A DNA stretch of 64,000 nucleotides from Ruminococcus sp. AF41-9 (GTDB taxonomy: Bacteria; Bacillota; Clostridia; Lachnospirales; Lachnospiraceae). The notes beneath the pieces are model-generated. The model saw only the letters and a program-made list of their open reading frames with translations. It was not told where the DNA came from and ran no database searches. Location: the NCBI RefSeq assembly GCF_003477525.1, contig NZ_QUDO01000001.1:62001-126000 (forward strand), read 5' to 3'. Shown in pieces: positions 28,574 to 37,989 of the stretch. The translations under genes were made by a program, and so were the position numbers. Within the stretch, counting starts at the first letter, position 1. Every line of letters starts with the position of its first letter.

Positions 28574-29758
28574 ATGAAGAAAAGACGATTTCCTGTTGCG
28601 AAGGTTTTTCTGCTGGCGGTGCTTCTGATAATTCTGCCTCTCGCTGGCGGCTATCTGACGGGAAAGAAGTTCCCGGGAGAGCCGACGGAGGTAAAAAAAC
28701 TTCGAGGTCAGCAGGTGGCACAGACAGATGAGGGACATCAGGAGTATTATTTTCATCTGCTGGATGAAAAGGGGCAGAGAGGATACCGGGAGATGCTGGA
28801 GGGAATTCGAAATCTGGATGAGAAATTTTATCTGTCTCTGTCAGGAGAGGATGAGATCGACAAGGTATATCATGCAGTACTGAAAGACCATCCGGAGCTG
28901 TTCTGGATACATAACAGAGAGAAAGTCTATAAGACGACTTTTGACGGCAGGGATTACTGTCAGTTTTCTCCGGGGTATTCTTATACAGAGGCGGAACGTC
29001 AGGAGATTTTGCAGGCGATGGAAGATGCTTACCGGGAAGTGCTGGAGCAGATTCCGGACGGTGCGGATGATTATCAGAAAGTGATGACGGTATACACGTA
29101 TATTATTGACAACACGGAATATGTGGTTTCGGAAAATGACCAGAGTATTGCCGGAACTTTCTGGAAGAAGCAGGCGGTGTGTGCCGGATATGCAGGGGCA
29201 GTGCAGTATCTTCTGGAGCGTCTGGGCGTAACCTGTATTTATGTGGAAGGGGATGCGAAAAACAGCACACAGGGACATGCATGGAACATTGTGCGGTTGG
29301 ACGGACAGTATTATTATGTGGATGCTACGAATGGTGACCAGCCGGATTTCCTTGAGGGGGATGCGGCATCTCTGGCGGAACATAAGACAACGATCTATGA
29401 TTACCTGTGCCCGTTTCCGCAGGAATATGAGGCGAATTACACAGCATCGGATGAGCTTGAGGTTCCGGCATGTACTGCTACGGATAAGAACTTTTATGTG
29501 ATGAATGGTGCCTGCTTTGATAGTTATGACAGGGACAGTATTTATGATCTGTGCAGGCTGAGGATCGATAATAATGCGGCAGTGGTGCGCTTTAAATTCA
29601 GTACGCAGGAAGCTTATGAGGCAGCTTATGCGGATCTGATCGTAGATGGAGGGATCCAGGAGATTGCCAGATATTATATGTCTGTGCATGGGCTCTCTCA
29701 GATTTCCTACCATTACGGAGTTCTGGATCATATGAAAACGATGTACTATATGTTTTAA
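28574..29758 (+). CDS. Secreted transglutaminase-like superfamily protein
   Basis: About 394 residues, with an N-terminal signal or anchor (KVFLLAVLLIILPLAGGYL) after a basic start. The transglutaminase-like core has the Cys in KKQAVCAGYAGAVQYLLERL, the His in GHAWNIVRLDG and the Asp in YYVDATNGDQ, in the standard order, so the triad is intact. In bacteria such extracellular domains act as proteases or cross-linkers; the substrate is unknown here. The ATG was chosen; a TTG two codons earlier is in frame. Ribosome site weak. It is preceded by its own promoter and followed by a hairpin before the next gene. Confidence 0.8.
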   Translation: MKKRRFPVAKVFLLAVLLIILPLAGGYLTGKKFPGEPTEVKKLRGQQVAQTDEGHQEYYFHLLDEKGQRGYREMLEGIRNLDEKFYLSLSGEDEIDKVYHAVLKDHPELFWIHNREKVYKTTFDGRDYCQFSPGYSYTEAERQEILQAMEDAYREVLEQIPDGADDYQKVMTVYTYIIDNTEYVVSENDQSIAGTFWKKQAVCAGYAGAVQYLLERLGVTCIYVEGDAKNSTQGHAWNIVRLDGQYYYVDATNGDQPDFLEGDAASLAEHKTTIYDYLCPFPQEYEANYTASDELEVPACTATDKNFYVMNGACFDSYDRDSIYDLCRLRIDNNAAVVRFKFSTQEAYEAAYADLIVDGGIQEIARYYMSVHGLSQISYHYGVLDHMKTMYYMF

Positions 29759-29830
29759 TTGAATCAGGCAGCGAAGCGGGTTGCAAATCTGCCGGATCTG
29801 ACTGATCGAAACAGATACGGGAACAGACAT

Positions 29831-29858
29831 TTCTCAGACATTTGACTTTGTCTGAGAA
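29831..29858 (+). other. Perfect 10-bp hairpin between two genes
   Basis: TTCTCAGACA and its complement enclose an 8-nt loop. No U-tract follows, so it is more likely an RNA-processing site, a weak attenuator or an operator than a terminator. Confidence 0.5.
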
Positions 29859-29883
29859 CAGGGAAGAAAGAGAGGACAGGAAA

Positions 29884-30720
29884 ATGAGTAATATGACAGA
29901 TATATTGAGAGGAGTTCTGAACCTGACCGGAAATCTGCTGGATTCAGATTTGCTGAATCGGTTTATGATGGCGATTTTTGCAGCGATCCTGATATTTGGA
30001 GTCTTAAACTGTATTCTTGGATACAGACTTCTGCGTTTCTGGATGATGCTTGGCGGATTCTTTGTCGGTGCAGGACTTGCTTTTGTGATCGTACATGGAA
30101 TGGGAGTTGAGCAGAAATCAACCTGGCTTGTGGCAATGATCGTAACGGGAGTTATTTTTGCAGTAGTTGCATTTCTGATCTATAAGGCCGGTGTGTTTAT
30201 TCTGGCAGCAGGAATTGGCTGGGCATTGAGTATTTATTTTCTGCATCCAACCAGTTCTGCCGTATTTTTTGCGTGTATCCTGATCGGAATCGCATTGGGT
30301 TCCATGGCTGTGAAGTATTGCAGAGAAGTACTGATCATAGCGACCAGTCTCATAGGAGGTCTTATGGCAGGAATTTCTCTGGCAAAACTTGGGGATCTGG
30401 CAGATATTCCGTACGGTCTGGGAATGGGTGTTGGTTTTGCTGTTCTCGGAACCCTGATCCAGTTTGCGATCAATAAACCGCAGATGGAAGCAGAAATGGA
30501 TGAGGATGGCGAAGAAGAAACAGAGGATGAGAAAGAGGACGAGGATGAATCGTCTTATGATCAGGAACCTCGCCGCAGACGGAGAATGGAATCCGAATCT
30601 GTGGAACCTGAACCTGTGAAAAAATCATTAGACAGACCGCGAAAATCTGCAAGACCTGAAACACAGAGAACTGTTTCAAAGGTGCAGATGTCAGACAGAA
30701 AAAACGGAAGAAAAATATAA
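29884..30720 (+). CDS. Multi-TM membrane protein, DUF4203/TMEM198-like
   Basis: About 278 residues from an ATG preceded by GAGAGGA. Seven or so hydrophobic segments fill residues 20-200 and are rich in small residues (FWMMLGGFFVGAGLAFVIV, VILAAGIG-type helices), the pattern of DUF4203 or TMEM198-like proteins. The C-terminal 75 residues are strongly acidic (EDGEEETEDEKEDEDE) and then basic, so probably a cytoplasmic tail. Function unknown; the family name is a tentative match by topology. Confidence 0.65.
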   Translation: MSNMTDILRGVLNLTGNLLDSDLLNRFMMAIFAAILIFGVLNCILGYRLLRFWMMLGGFFVGAGLAFVIVHGMGVEQKSTWLVAMIVTGVIFAVVAFLIYKAGVFILAAGIGWALSIYFLHPTSSAVFFACILIGIALGSMAVKYCREVLIIATSLIGGLMAGISLAKLGDLADIPYGLGMGVGFAVLGTLIQFAINKPQMEAEMDEDGEEETEDEKEDEDESSYDQEPRRRRRMESESVEPEPVKKSLDRPRKSARPETQRTVSKVQMSDRKNGRKI

Positions 30721-30937
30721 ATGAAATAAGAAAAAGATACAATAAAGATATCATAATGATGCAGTAACAGAAGGGGTAGTCAGCGACAGAATGGCATTGC
30801 TGAAGAAAGCTGGATTTCTGGCGGAACAGATGCTGTTTTATAAGCCGGAGAAGAGCTGAAGCGGGAATTTCAGAAGCTGGCAGAGAAAAGATTTACGAAG
30901 ACATTTAAGACAGGGCAGAAAGGACAGGCGCGAGAAG

Positions 30938-31414
30938 ATGGCAAAAGAAGCAAAGACAAATGCAATGAGAATGCTGGACAGACAGAAAGTAAAGTACGAA
31001 GCTTTTTCCTATGAGTGTGATGAATTTATTGACGGACTTCACAGTGCGGATAAAATAGGTGCACCGTATGATCAGTCTTTCAAAACACTGGTGATGGAAG
31101 GCAAAAGCGGCGGTTATTTTGTGTTTGTTGTACCGATCGAGAAGGAAGTAGACCGGAAGGCGGCTGCGAAGGCTGTGGGAGAGAAGACGGTTGATATGAT
31201 CCATGTGAAGGATATCACAAAGATCACAGGATATGTCCGCGGCGGATGCAGCCCGCTGGGAATGAAGAAACCGTATCCGGTAGTGTTTGATGCTTCGGCA
31301 GGGAATTTTGAGGAGATTTATGTCAGCGGCGGACGGATCGGACTGACTCTGAAAGTTCCGCTTAGTGATCTTCTGAAAGTAACCGGAGGAAAGCTGGCAG
31401 ATATTACAGCGTAA
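30938..31414 (+). CDS. ybaK: Cys-tRNA(Pro)/Cys-tRNA(Cys) deacylase YbaK
   Basis: 158-residue YbaK/EbsC-type editing protein that hydrolyses mischarged Cys-tRNA(Pro). The family pattern is visible: FSYECDEFIDG, then QSFKTLVMEGK with the conserved Lys, and YVRGGCSPLGMKKPYPVVFD, which includes the GxxxP loop. Length is typical. It is followed by a strong bidirectional terminator shared with the convergent ABC-F gene. Confidence 0.92.
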   Translation: MAKEAKTNAMRMLDRQKVKYEAFSYECDEFIDGLHSADKIGAPYDQSFKTLVMEGKSGGYFVFVVPIEKEVDRKAAAKAVGEKTVDMIHVKDITKITGYVRGGCSPLGMKKPYPVVFDASAGNFEEIYVSGGRIGLTLKVPLSDLLKVTGGKLADITA

Positions 31415-31427
31415 CAGACAGGAATAA

Positions 31428-31477
31428 AAAAGCATTGTAAAGGAAAACCTCTGAAGGAATTCCGATACAATGCTTTT
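31428..31477. terminator. Bidirectional terminator between ybaK and the ABC-F gene
   Basis: AAAAGCATTGTA and its exact complement enclose a 26-nt loop, with A-runs on one side and T-rich sequence on the other. It serves both convergent genes. Confidence 0.85.
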
Positions 31478-31528
31478 ATTTTCTTTTACTCTTGAAGAGA
31501 AATTATCTGCTTCGCTCTGTCTGGCATT

Positions 31529-33169
31529 TTAGTTATCAGAAGCGTCTTCTTCGTTGATCTCGAATACGTGACGTTTCTTAGCCATTTCATCGCTTGCAAG
31601 ATATTCATCATAAGTAGTGATCTTGTCGATCATGGTTCCGTTTGGAAGGATTTCCATGATTCGGTTGGCTGTGGTCTGTACAAACTGGTGGTCATGAGAA
31701 GTAAACAGGATAACACCCGGGAATTTGATCAGACCGTTGTTCAGTGCTGTGATGCTCTCCATGTCGAGGTGGTTGGTTGGCTCATCCAGGATCAGGATGT
31801 TTGCACCGGAGATCATCATCTTGGAAAGAAGACAGCGGACTTTCTCACCACCGGAAAGAACGCGTACACGTTTGATGCCGTCTTCACCAGGGAAGAGCAT
31901 ACGTCCGAGGAATCCACGAACATAAGTAGCATCCTTGATCTCGGAGTACTGTGTCAGCCAGTCTGTAATAGTAAGGTCATTATCGAACTCAGCAGTGTTG
32001 TCCTTAGGGAAATATGCCTGGGAAGTGGTAACACCCCATTTGTAATTTCCTTCATCCGGTTCCATTTCACCAACCAGGATTTTGAACAGAGTAGTGATTG
32101 CCTGTTCGTTGGCACCGACGAAAGCTACTTTATCATCATGTCCGAGTGTGAAAGAAATGTTATCCAGAACTTTTACACCGTCGATGGTTTTGGAAAGGTT
32201 TTCCACCATAAGGACTTCGTTACCGATCTCGCGGTTTGGACGGAAGTCGATGTATGGATATTTACGGCTGGACGGACGCATGTCGTCAAGCTGGATTTTT
32301 TCCAGGGCACGCTTACGGGAGGTTGCCTGTTTGGACTTGGAAGCGTTGGCACTGAATCGGGAAATAAATTCCTGAAGTTCTTTGATCTTTTCTTCTTTCT
32401 TTTTGTTGGCTTCTTTCATCTGTTTGATGAGGAGCTGGCTGGATTCGAACCAGAAATCATAGTTTCCGGCATAGAGCTGGATTTTGCCATAGTCGATATC
32501 TGCGGTATGAGTACATACCTTATTTAAGAAGTAACGGTCATGGGATACAACGATGACAGTGTTGTCAAAGTTGATCAGGAATTCTTCCAGCCATTCGATC
32601 GCCGGGAGGTCCAGATGGTTGGTCGGCTCGTCGAGAAGCAGGATGTCCGGGTTTCCGAAAAGTGCCTGGGCAAGAAGAACTTTGACCTTCTGGCTGCCTG
32701 TCAGGTCAGCCATCTGTGCGTAATGGAATTCTGTGTCAATGCCAAGACCGTTCAGGAGTGTGGCAGCATCGGATTCTGCTTCCCATCCGTTCATTTCGGC
32801 AAATTCACCTTCCAGTTCGCTGGCACGGATACCGTCTTCGTCTGTGAAATCTTCTTTTGCGTAGATGGCATCTTTTTCTTTCATGATCTCATACAGTCTC
32901 TGGTTTCCCATGATAACGGTGTCGAGAACTGTATAGGCGTCATATTTGAAGTGATCCTGCTGCAGGAAAGAGAGACGCTGTCCGGGTGTGATGACAATAT
33001 CACCGTTGGTAGGCTCCAACTGTCCGGAAAGGATCTTCAGGAAGGTAGATTTACCGGCACCGTTGGCACCGATCAGACCGTAGCAGTTGCCTTCTGTAAA
33101 TTTGATATTTACATCTTCAAAGAGCGCTTTTTTACCCACGCGCAGAGTAATGTTGTTTGCTGAAATCAT
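31529..33169 (-). CDS. ABC-F family ATPase, YbiT-like
   Basis: Soluble twin-ATPase protein of 546 residues that probably acts on ribosomes, as ABC-F proteins do. The first domain has Walker A GLIGANGAGKST near residue 38 and Walker B PDILLLDEPTNHLD. Its signature is degenerate (DLTGSQKVKVLLAQALF), as in E. coli YbiT. A charged linker (residues about 240-300) separates the domains, and the second has the full signature LSGGEKVRCLL and LILDEPTNHLDMESI. The second P-loop is altered (FVGANEQAITTLF in place of GxGKST), again YbiT-like. RBS AGAGG precedes the ATG. No transmembrane domains, so not an exporter. Confidence 0.88.
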   Translation of the reverse strand: MISANNITLRVGKKALFEDVNIKFTEGNCYGLIGANGAGKSTFLKILSGQLEPTNGDIVITPGQRLSFLQQDHFKYDAYTVLDTVIMGNQRLYEIMKEKDAIYAKEDFTDEDGIRASELEGEFAEMNGWEAESDAATLLNGLGIDTEFHYAQMADLTGSQKVKVLLAQALFGNPDILLLDEPTNHLDLPAIEWLEEFLINFDNTVIVVSHDRYFLNKVCTHTADIDYGKIQLYAGNYDFWFESSQLLIKQMKEANKKKEEKIKELQEFISRFSANASKSKQATSRKRALEKIQLDDMRPSSRKYPYIDFRPNREIGNEVLMVENLSKTIDGVKVLDNISFTLGHDDKVAFVGANEQAITTLFKILVGEMEPDEGNYKWGVTTSQAYFPKDNTAEFDNDLTITDWLTQYSEIKDATYVRGFLGRMLFPGEDGIKRVRVLSGGEKVRCLLSKMMISGANILILDEPTNHLDMESITALNNGLIKFPGVILFTSHDHQFVQTTANRIMEILPNGTMIDKITTYDEYLASDEMAKKRHVFEINEEDASDN

Positions 33170-33361
33170 AATATACCTCTTTTTTCATAAATCATGTAAT
33201 GGTTGTTTCCTATAAAATAGGAGAGTAATTATCGCTTACCATTGTACCGTAAACTGAGAAATTTGCAACTGTTTTTTGCTTTTTCCGGTTCTTTTGTTTA
33301 CAAAAAAAAGAACAACTGGTATAATAAACCTATCTGTTTTTATCCAATATATTGTAAAATC

Positions 33362-33387
33362 GTTACTGTGAACAGAAGAAACAGTAA
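33362..33387 (+). repeat. Interspersed GTTACTG/CAGTAA dyad, copy 3
   Basis: TTACTGTGAACAGAAGAAAC and AGTAA follow copy 1 closely (two differences over 25 nt). It sits about 50 nt before the Rrf2 gene. Confidence 0.65.
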
Positions 33388-33438
33388 GAGAAATGATTCA
33401 TTGCGAAGATAAATTAGATCAGAGAGGTTGCAAAGGCT

Positions 33439-33846
33439 ATGTTTATTACAAGAGAGAGTGATTATGCAGTAAGAGTCATACGAGCGCTGTGGGGGGAGAA
33501 ACGGCTGAGTGTGTCAGATATCTGTGAGAAAGAATCCGTGACTGCACCGTTTGCCTATAAGATTCTCAAGAAACTTCAGAAAGCGAAGATTGTCCGCGGG
33601 TATCGCGGCGTACATGGCGGATATGCCCTGAATAAAGGGCTTGATGAGCTGACATTATATGATATTTACGCGGCGATTGATCCGGATATGTTCATTATTG
33701 AATGTCTGAATCCGGAATACAGTTGTGTCAGAGACGGACAGGACGGAATGCCCTGCCTGGTACATAAAGAGCTGGCTTCTGTCCAGAGGGAACTCGAGAG
33801 CCTTCTGAAACGGAAAACGTTACAGCAGATCATGGAGGAGGCGTGA
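33439..33846 (+). CDS. Rrf2 family transcriptional regulator with three cysteines
   Basis: 135 residues. The N-terminal winged helix is typical (MFITRESDYAVRVIRALWGE; VTAPFAYKILKKLQKAKIV; RGVHGGYALNK). The effector end has three Cys in the order C-x6-C-x9-C (IIECLNPEYSC, then MPC), where IscR/NsrR-type regulators bind an iron-sulfur cluster, so redox, Fe-S or NO sensing is likely. It sits upstream of the PFOR gene in the same direction, and a dyad near the PFOR promoter could be its site. That link is inference. Its stop codon lies within a terminator stem. Confidence 0.85.
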   Translation: MFITRESDYAVRVIRALWGEKRLSVSDICEKESVTAPFAYKILKKLQKAKIVRGYRGVHGGYALNKGLDELTLYDIYAAIDPDMFIIECLNPEYSCVRDGQDGMPCLVHKELASVQRELESLLKRKTLQQIMEEA

Positions 33847-33862
33847 TGCCTTCTCTTTTTTT
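33835..33862 (+). terminator. Terminator overlapping the end of the Rrf2 gene
   Basis: GAGGAGGC pairs with GCCTTCTC (one G-U) around GTGAT, followed by seven T. The stop codon TGA is inside the loop, so translation to the end may compete with hairpin formation. Confidence 0.75.
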
Positions 33863-34049
33863 GACTGATGATGTTTTATCGTGGTGCTGAATAATATGCG
33901 CTACTGTGTAATATGTGTTACTGCATAATATAATGAAGCGTTATTGTTTCGCAGCGATTGCAGAATCTTTGTAACATTTTAATAAAATTAGTCTCGGTTA
34001 ACTCTTCCGCTGAGTAAATTTTTTGCAGAAAAAGTGTCAGAAAGCCTGT

Positions 34050-34071
34050 TTTGTACCTCATAAGATACAAA
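34050..34071 (+). promoter_or_regulatory. Candidate operator upstream of nifJ
   Basis: TTTGTA, 10 nt, TACAAA form a symmetric 22-nt dyad ending about 15 nt before the -35 box. Its place suits a transcription factor; the Rrf2 protein encoded upstream is the obvious candidate but this is unproven. Confidence 0.4.
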
Positions 34072-34086
34072 ATATGCCAAAACAAA

Positions 34087-34116
34087 TTGGACACAAACGA
34101 AAGATTATGTTATAAT
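34087..34116 (+). promoter_or_regulatory. Promoter of nifJ
   Basis: TTGGAC and a perfect TATAAT are spaced by 18 nt. The 5' leader of about 80 nt contains an AGGCATA/TATGCCT hairpin (34132-34152) before a strong AAGGAGG ribosome site. Confidence 0.65.
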
Positions 34117-34201
34117 CTACAATGAAATTTGAGGCATACCTTACTTATGCCTTGAAATAAATAACTAATTTTCATCAACCTTTAAGGAGGAAAAACAAAC
34201 T

Positions 34202-37200
34202 ATGGCAAGAAAGATGAAAACCATGGATGGTAACCATGCAGCTGCTCATGCTTCATATGCATACTCAGATGTAGCCGCTATTTACCCGATCACTCCTTCA
34301 TCTGTTATGGCGGAAGCAACAGATGAATGGGCTACCCAGGGAAGAAAGAACATTTTCGGACAGGAAGTTCAGGTAACTGAAATGCAGTCTGAAGCTGGTG
34401 CAGCCGGCGCTGTTCACGGATCTCTGGCAGCTGGTGCTTTAACAACAACTTACACAGCATCCCAGGGTCTGTTACTTATGATCCCGAACCTTTATAAAAT
34501 CGCTGGTGAGCAGTTACCTGCAGTATTCAACGTATCTGCACGTGCACTTGCTTCTCATGCACTTTCAATCTTCGGTGATCATTCAGACGTTATGGCCTGT
34601 CGTCAGACCGGATGCGCAATGCTCTGCGAATCATCCGTACAGGAAGTTATGGACTTAACACCTGTTGCACATCTTGCAGCAATCAAAGGTAAAGTTCCGT
34701 TTATCAACTTCTTCGATGGTTTCCGTACATCTCACGAAATCCAGAAGATTGAGACATGGGATTATGAAGACCTCAAAGACATGGCAGATATGGAAGCAAT
34801 CGCTGAATTCCGTAACCATGCTCTTAACCCGAATCACCCATGTCAGAGAGGTTCTGCTCAGAACCCTGACATCTTCTTCCAGGCAAGAGAAGCATGTAAC
34901 CCATACTACGATGCTCTTCCGGCAGTAGTTCAGGAGTACATGGATAAAGTTAACGCTAAGATTGGTACAGATTACAAATTATTCAACTACTACGGAGCTG
35001 CTGATGCAGAACACGTAATCGTTGCTATGGGATCTGTAAACGATACAATCGAAGAGACAATCGACTACCTTGCAGCAGCAGGAAAGAAAGTCGGTGTTGT
35101 TAAAGTTCGTCTTTACAGACCATTCTGCGCACAGGCACTTGTTGATGCAATTCCGGAATCTGTAAAACAGATCACAGTTCTTGACAGAACAAAAGAGCCG
35201 GGTGCACTTGGCGAGCCACTGTACCTTGACGTTGTAGCAGCATTAAAAGACAGCAAATTTGACGGTGTGAAAGTATTCTCCGGACGTTATGGTTTAGGTT
35301 CCAAAGATACTACACCTGCACAGATCGTAGCTGTTTACGAAAACACTGCTAAAGAAAAATTCACAATCGGTATCGTTGATGATGTTACTAACCTTTCCCT
35401 TGAGACAGGTGCTCCGATCGTAACAACTCCTGAAGGAACAACAAACTGTAAATTCTGGGGTCTGGGAGCTGATGGTACTGTAGGTGCCAACAAGAACTCC
35501 ATCAAGATCATCGGTGACAACACAGATATGTACGCACAGGCTTACTTTGATTATGACTCCAAGAAGTCCGGTGGTGTTACAATGTCCCACTTACGTTTCG
35601 GTAAGAAACCGATCAAATCCACATACCTGATCCACAAAGCAAACTTCGTAGCATGTCATAACCCATCCTACGTAAACAAATACAACATGGTTCAGGAACT
35701 TGTTGATGGCGGTACATTCCTCCTTAACTGTGCCTGGGATATGGAAGGTCTTGAAAAACATTTACCAGGACAGGTAAAAGCTTTCATCGCTAACCACAAT
35801 ATCAAATTCTACACAATCGACGGTGTTAAGATCGGTATTGAAACAGGCATGGGACCAACACGTATCAACACAATCCTTCAGTCTGCATTCTTCAAACTGA
35901 CAGGAATCATTCCGGAAGATCAGGCAATCGACCTTATGAAAGCTGCTGCTAAGGCAACATACGGACGTAAAGGTGATGATGTCGTACAGAAGAACTGGGC
36001 AGCTATCGACGCTGGTGCTAAACAGGTTGTAGAGATCCAGGTTCCGGAAAGCTGGAAGAACGCTGAGGACGAAGGTCTTCATATGACTCATGCAACAGAA
36101 GGACGTCAGGATGTTATCGATTTCGTTAACAATATCCAGGCTAAAGTTAATGCTCAGGAAGGTAACTCCTTACCTGTATCTGCATTCAAGGATTATGTAG
36201 ATGGTACAACACCATCCGGTTCTGCTGCATATGAAAAACGTGGTATCGCAGTTAACGTTCCTGTATGGAATCCGGAAAACTGTATCCAGTGTAACAGATG
36301 TGCTTATGTCTGCCCACACGCAGTTATCCGTCCGGTAGCTCTGACAGCTGAAGAAGCAGCTAATGCTCCTGAAGGCATGAAGACATTAGACCTTACAGGT
36401 ATGAAAGAATACAAATTCACAATGTCCGTATCCGCACTTGACTGTACAGGATGTGGTTCTTGTGTAAACGTCTGCCCAGGTAAGAAAGGTGCAAAAGCAC
36501 TCGCTATGGAAAACCTTGAAGCAAGCGCAGACGAGCAGAAATACTTTGATTACACAGTTAAACTGCCGATCAAAGAAGATGTTATCGCTAAATTTAAAGA
36601 AGCAACTGTTAAAGGCAGCCAGTTCAAACAGCCTCTGCTTGAGTTCTCAGGAGCTTGTGCAGGATGTGGTGAAACACCATATGCTAAACTGATCACTCAG
36701 CTGTTCGGTGACAGAATGTACATCGCAAACGCTACAGGATGCTCATCTATCTGGGGTAACTCCTCACCATCTACACCATACACAGTAAACGCTAAAGGAC
36801 AGGGTCCTGCATGGTCTAACTCTCTGTTCGAAGATAACGCTGAGTTTGGTTATGGTATGCTTCTTGCTCAGAGAGCTATCCGTGATGGCTTAAAAGCAAA
36901 AGTTGAAGATGTTGTTGCTAACGGTTCTGATGAAGCAGTTAAGGCTGCAGGTCAGGAATGGCTGGATACATTCACTGTAGGTGCTACAAACGGCGCTGCT
37001 ACAGACAAACTTGTTGCTGCTCTTGAAGCTTGCGGATGTGACAAAGCAAAAGAAATCCTTGCTCAGAAAGATTTCCTGGCTAAGAAATCCCAGTGGATCT
37101 TCGGTGGTGACGGATGGGCTTACGATATCGGATTTGGTGGTGTTGACCATGTTCTTGCTAGTGGACGTGACATCAACGTTATGGTATTCGATACAGAGGT

Positions 37201-37738
37201 TTACTCCAATACAGGTGGACAGTCTTCTAAATCTACACCAACAGGTGCGATCGCTCAGTTCGCTGCAGGCGGTAAAGAGACTAAGAAGAAAGATATGGCT
37301 TCCATCGCTATGAGCTATGGCTATGTATACGTTGCTCAGATCTCCATGGGTGCTGACTTCAACCAGACTGTAAAAGCTATTGCAGAGGCTGAGGCTTATC
37401 CGGGACCATCTCTGATCATCGCTTATGCTCCATGTATCAACCATGGTATCAAGAAAGGTATGGCAAAAGCTCAGACAGAGGAAGAATTAGCAGTTAAGGT
37501 TGGATACTGGCACAACTTCAGATTCAACCCGGCAGCAGAAGGAAACAAGTTCTCACTTGATTCCAAGGCTCCGAGCATGGAAGAGTATCAGGCATTCCTT
37601 GACGGCGAGGTTCGTTACAACTCTCTGAAACGTCAGAATCCTGAAAAAGCTGCAAGACTGTTCGCTAAGAATGAGGCTGAGGCTAAGGCTAGATTTGAAT
37701 ATCTGCAGAAGCTGATCGCTCTTCATAGTGCAGAATAA
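34202..37738 (+). CDS. nifJ: Pyruvate:ferredoxin (flavodoxin) oxidoreductase
   Basis: Single-chain PFOR of 1178 residues, converting pyruvate and CoA to acetyl-CoA, CO2 and reduced ferredoxin. The N-terminal pyrimidine-binding domain reads AAIYPITPSSVMAEATDEWA. Near residues 690-770 two 4Fe-4S motifs appear (CIQCNRCAYVCPH and CTGCGSCVNVCPG). The thiamine-diphosphate domain has CAGCGETPYAKL, which supplies the proximal cluster cysteines, and GDGWAYDIGFGGVDH. Codon choice is restricted and differs from neighbours, as in very highly expressed genes. It has its own promoter, a strong ribosome site and a strong terminator, so it is monocistronic. Central to fermentation and to reductant supply. 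Confidence 0.97.
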   Translation: MARKMKTMDGNHAAAHASYAYSDVAAIYPITPSSVMAEATDEWATQGRKNIFGQEVQVTEMQSEAGAAGAVHGSLAAGALTTTYTASQGLLLMIPNLYKIAGEQLPAVFNVSARALASHALSIFGDHSDVMACRQTGCAMLCESSVQEVMDLTPVAHLAAIKGKVPFINFFDGFRTSHEIQKIETWDYEDLKDMADMEAIAEFRNHALNPNHPCQRGSAQNPDIFFQAREACNPYYDALPAVVQEYMDKVNAKIGTDYKLFNYYGAADAEHVIVAMGSVNDTIEETIDYLAAAGKKVGVVKVRLYRPFCAQALVDAIPESVKQITVLDRTKEPGALGEPLYLDVVAALKDSKFDGVKVFSGRYGLGSKDTTPAQIVAVYENTAKEKFTIGIVDDVTNLSLETGAPIVTTPEGTTNCKFWGLGADGTVGANKNSIKIIGDNTDMYAQAYFDYDSKKSGGVTMSHLRFGKKPIKSTYLIHKANFVACHNPSYVNKYNMVQELVDGGTFLLNCAWDMEGLEKHLPGQVKAFIANHNIKFYTIDGVKIGIETGMGPTRINTILQSAFFKLTGIIPEDQAIDLMKAAAKATYGRKGDDVVQKNWAAIDAGAKQVVEIQVPESWKNAEDEGLHMTHATEGRQDVIDFVNNIQAKVNAQEGNSLPVSAFKDYVDGTTPSGSAAYEKRGIAVNVPVWNPENCIQCNRCAYVCPHAVIRPVALTAEEAANAPEGMKTLDLTGMKEYKFTMSVSALDCTGCGSCVNVCPGKKGAKALAMENLEASADEQKYFDYTVKLPIKEDVIAKFKEATVKGSQFKQPLLEFSGACAGCGETPYAKLITQLFGDRMYIANATGCSSIWGNSSPSTPYTVNAKGQGPAWSNSLFEDNAEFGYGMLLAQRAIRDGLKAKVEDVVANGSDEAVKAAGQEWLDTFTVGATNGAATDKLVAALEACGCDKAKEILAQKDFLAKKSQWIFGGDGWAYDIGFGGVDHVLASGRDINVMVFDTEVYSNTGGQSSKSTPTGAIAQFAAGGKETKKKDMASIAMSYGYVYVAQISMGADFNQTVKAIAEAEAYPGPSLIIAYAPCINHGIKKGMAKAQTEEELAVKVGYWHNFRFNPAAEGNKFSLDSKAPSMEEYQAFLDGEVRYNSLKRQNPEKAARLFAKNEAEAKARFEYLQKLIALHSAE

Positions 37739-37824
37739 TCTTTCGCTTTTTACTTTTTGAACGATTGATAAATAATAATATAAAGTAAACAGATAGAGCT
37801 GTTTAGTGTGTCCAGACGATTATG

Positions 37825-37856
37825 GGCCGCGGTACTTTGATGCCGCGGCCTTTTTT
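37825..37856 (+). terminator. Strong terminator after nifJ
   Basis: GGCCGCGG and CCGCGGCC enclose a 10-nt loop and are followed by TTTTTT. The GC-rich 8-bp stem is a textbook intrinsic terminator. Confidence 0.9.
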
Positions 37857-37989
37857 GATGTATTTTTGAGGAAAATAAATCAAGATTTGACAATGAGAAT
37901 ATCTTTCACTATAATCATTAAGAGTTTGATGTGATTTATAAAATGGTTTAGAGACCGTTAACATGATGAAGTGGTAGAAAGGAATAGCC

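Noticed and set aside
31568..32527. Long plus-strand frame of 319 codons opposite the ABC-F gene
   Set aside because: The ABC-F protein is unmistakable; the other frame is a by-product of its codon use.
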